A program made the translations under genes and the position numbers. This document shows positions 5,686 through 6,545 of a stretch of 6,545 nucleotides of DNA, piece after piece. Origin of the DNA: an uncultured Pseudomonadota bacterium (GTDB lineage Bacteria > Myxococcota_A > Polyangia > HGW-17); contig CALKWH010000140.1 of the NCBI GenBank assembly GCA_938004375.1, forward strand, positions 1 to 6,545, given 5' to 3'. The notes beneath the pieces were generated by a model. That model saw only the letters and a program-made list of their open reading frames with translations, was not told the origin of the DNA and searched no databases. The stretch's first letter is position 1. Each line of letters starts with the position of its first letter.

Positions 5686-6261
5686 ATGCACCCGAACGAG
5701 TATTCACGCGAAGAAGCCGTCTGCGCCCGCTTCGCCCGCAAAATCGAGCCGACCCTCGGATTCGTAGCCTATGGAACCATCTGGTTCTTCATCGCCGGTG
5801 GAATCACCGCGCCGGTGATGATCGGCACTATCATCTTGCTGGACCACTTGCACGGCACCCCACTCCCAGCTTGGTCGGGGGCGCTGATCATGGTCGTCAT
5901 GCTGGGCACCTTCCTGTCGCTCTGGTGGCTCTTTTTCCGGTGGGTTTGGCGTCGCAGGCGCAGAGCGCGACAGTTTTTCATGGAGGGCGTCTTCGCCGAG
6001 GGCACGATCGAACCCATGGGACACACGGTGGCCACCTTTCTGTTCAGTCTGAACCGAAATACCGGCAGGCTGAAGCGTTCTACCGCCCGGTTCACCGTCG
6101 ACGGCGAGACCTACCTGGCAAGCCTGATCGAGGCGCGCCCCGACCCTCGCCCCGTCGGCTCGACCTGCACCCTCCTGTTCACCCCGACCTATCCACTGGT
6201 GGTCGTCTTCGAACCGGATGGCGGTTTCACCTCCGCCTCCTGGCGACGCGCCGACGCCTGA
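5686..6261 (+). CDS. Two-helix membrane protein of unknown function (possibly DUF3592-like)
   Basis: A 191-residue protein that I do not recognise with certainty. After a charged N-terminus there are two hydrophobic helices, about 26-52 (GFVAYGTIWFFIAGG...) and 65-88 (ALIMVVMLGTFLSLWWLFF), joined by a short loop, then a basic stop WRRRRRAR (88-95). The positive-inside rule places both termini in the cytoplasm. The C-terminal half (96-191) is soluble and beta-rich. Its layout of FAEGTIEP, then ARFTVDGETY, then PVGSTCTLLFTPTYPLVVV recalls DUF3592-type modules (a small beta barrel with 'dG..y' and 'G..v...y.P..P'), but this is a pattern impression. The start at 5686 is set by GGAGG. It lies 97 bases after comM on the same strand and converges with the next gene. 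It looks like an inner-membrane accessory protein; no function can be assigned. Confidence 0.8.
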   Translation: MHPNEYSREEAVCARFARKIEPTLGFVAYGTIWFFIAGGITAPVMIGTIILLDHLHGTPLPAWSGALIMVVMLGTFLSLWWLFFRWVWRRRRRARQFFMEGVFAEGTIEPMGHTVATFLFSLNRNTGRLKRSTARFTVDGETYLASLIEARPDPRPVGSTCTLLFTPTYPLVVVFEPDGGFTSASWRRADA

Positions 6262-6292
6262 CGGCGGCAGCGGAGCCGGGCCCGAACCCTGC

Positions 6293-6545
6293 CTACCAAC
6301 TAATGCAGGCGCCGGCGAGCAGCCAGGCGGTGGCCTCGTCGACGAGGGACTTGTCCGCGAAGTTCGACCAGGCGGCCCCGGCCTGCAGCGTGAGCGTCAG
6401 TTCCTCCGAGGTCGCCCACTCGAGGGCGGCGGTGGCCTGCACGTCCCAGGCGTTGTCCGTCACGGTGTCGTCTCCGACGAACCACTTCCAGCCACCCTCC
6501 GTCGCGAGCTTGAGGGTGAGCTTCTTCGCCAGCGCCACGTCACGG
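6293..6545 (-). CDS. C-terminal end of a probable outer-membrane beta-barrel protein (partial)
   Basis: Only the last 83 or so codons are present. The frame is open to the right edge with no stop codon, so the GTG at 6536-6538 is probably internal, not the start. The sequence alternates polar and hydrophobic residues in strand-sized blocks: VALAKKLTLKLATEGGWKWF, VQATAALEWAT, LTLTLQAGAAW and EATAWLLAGACISW. Short charged turns (GDDT, TSEE, KSLVDE) separate them. The protein ends in an aromatic residue (Trp) after an amphipathic strand, as outer-membrane barrels recognised by the BAM complex do. No signal peptide can be checked, and the family cannot be named from this fragment. A non-barrel beta-sheet protein is the alternative. 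Confidence 0.6.
   Translation of the reverse strand, partial: RDVALAKKLTLKLATEGGWKWFVGDDTVTDNAWDVQATAALEWATSEELTLTLQAGAAWSNFADKSLVDEATAWLLAGACISW

Noticed and set aside
4385..5767. A 460-codon open frame on the plus strand inside and beyond comM
   Set aside because: It is an Arg/Pro/Ala-rich out-of-frame shadow of comM, which has all family motifs in its own frame.
6293..6538. A complete 81-residue protein starting at the GTG at 6538
   Set aside because: The frame remains open to the window edge and the content looks like the last strands of a larger barrel, so a partial gene is the better reading.

Overview
The window looks like a small contig from a high-GC member of the Myxococcota (former Deltaproteobacteria), probably uncultured. 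Three things point there. One gene encodes a lipoprotein with eight six-cysteine repeats, one of them of the classic 'myxococcus cysteine-rich' (DUF4215) type, fused to RCC1 repeats. Next to it lies a membrane-anchored eukaryotic-type Ser/Thr kinase. Codon use is strongly GC-rich. The first 48 bases are not genomic: they are the Illumina P5/TruSeq adapter, so the left edge is an untrimmed contig end.

Layout. 1-48: adapter. 49-1381 (minus): Ser/Thr kinase with a cytoplasmic kinase domain, one membrane helix, a proline-rich spacer and a truncated C-terminal beta-rich (PEGA-like) domain; its true C-terminus is missing. 1382-1518: gap with a hairpin. 1519-3849 (minus): 776-residue secreted lipoprotein (signal peptide, eight Cys-rich repeats, seven RCC1 blades). 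3850-4073: divergent promoter region. 4074-5588 (plus): complete comM/yifB AAA+ ATPase gene. 5589-5685: gap with a hairpin and a weak promoter. 5686-6261 (plus): 191-residue protein of unknown function with two membrane helices. 6262-6292: convergent gap. 6293-6545 (minus): C-terminal end of a probable outer-membrane beta-barrel protein that runs off the right edge.

The lipoprotein and the kinase point the same way and may be co-transcribed. The lipoprotein would sit in the outer membrane or on the surface, and the kinase would span the inner membrane with a small external domain, so an envelope sensing pair is possible but unproven. comM is a housekeeping or competence gene with no evident link to them.

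I found no CRISPR, mobile element, toxin-antitoxin or phage-defence system, and no tRNA or rRNA. The points most worth a second look are the adapter and the false protein tail it creates, the regular cysteine architecture of the lipoprotein with one blade that has lost its cysteine pair, and a near-consensus sigma-54 motif placed almost on top of the comM start codon.
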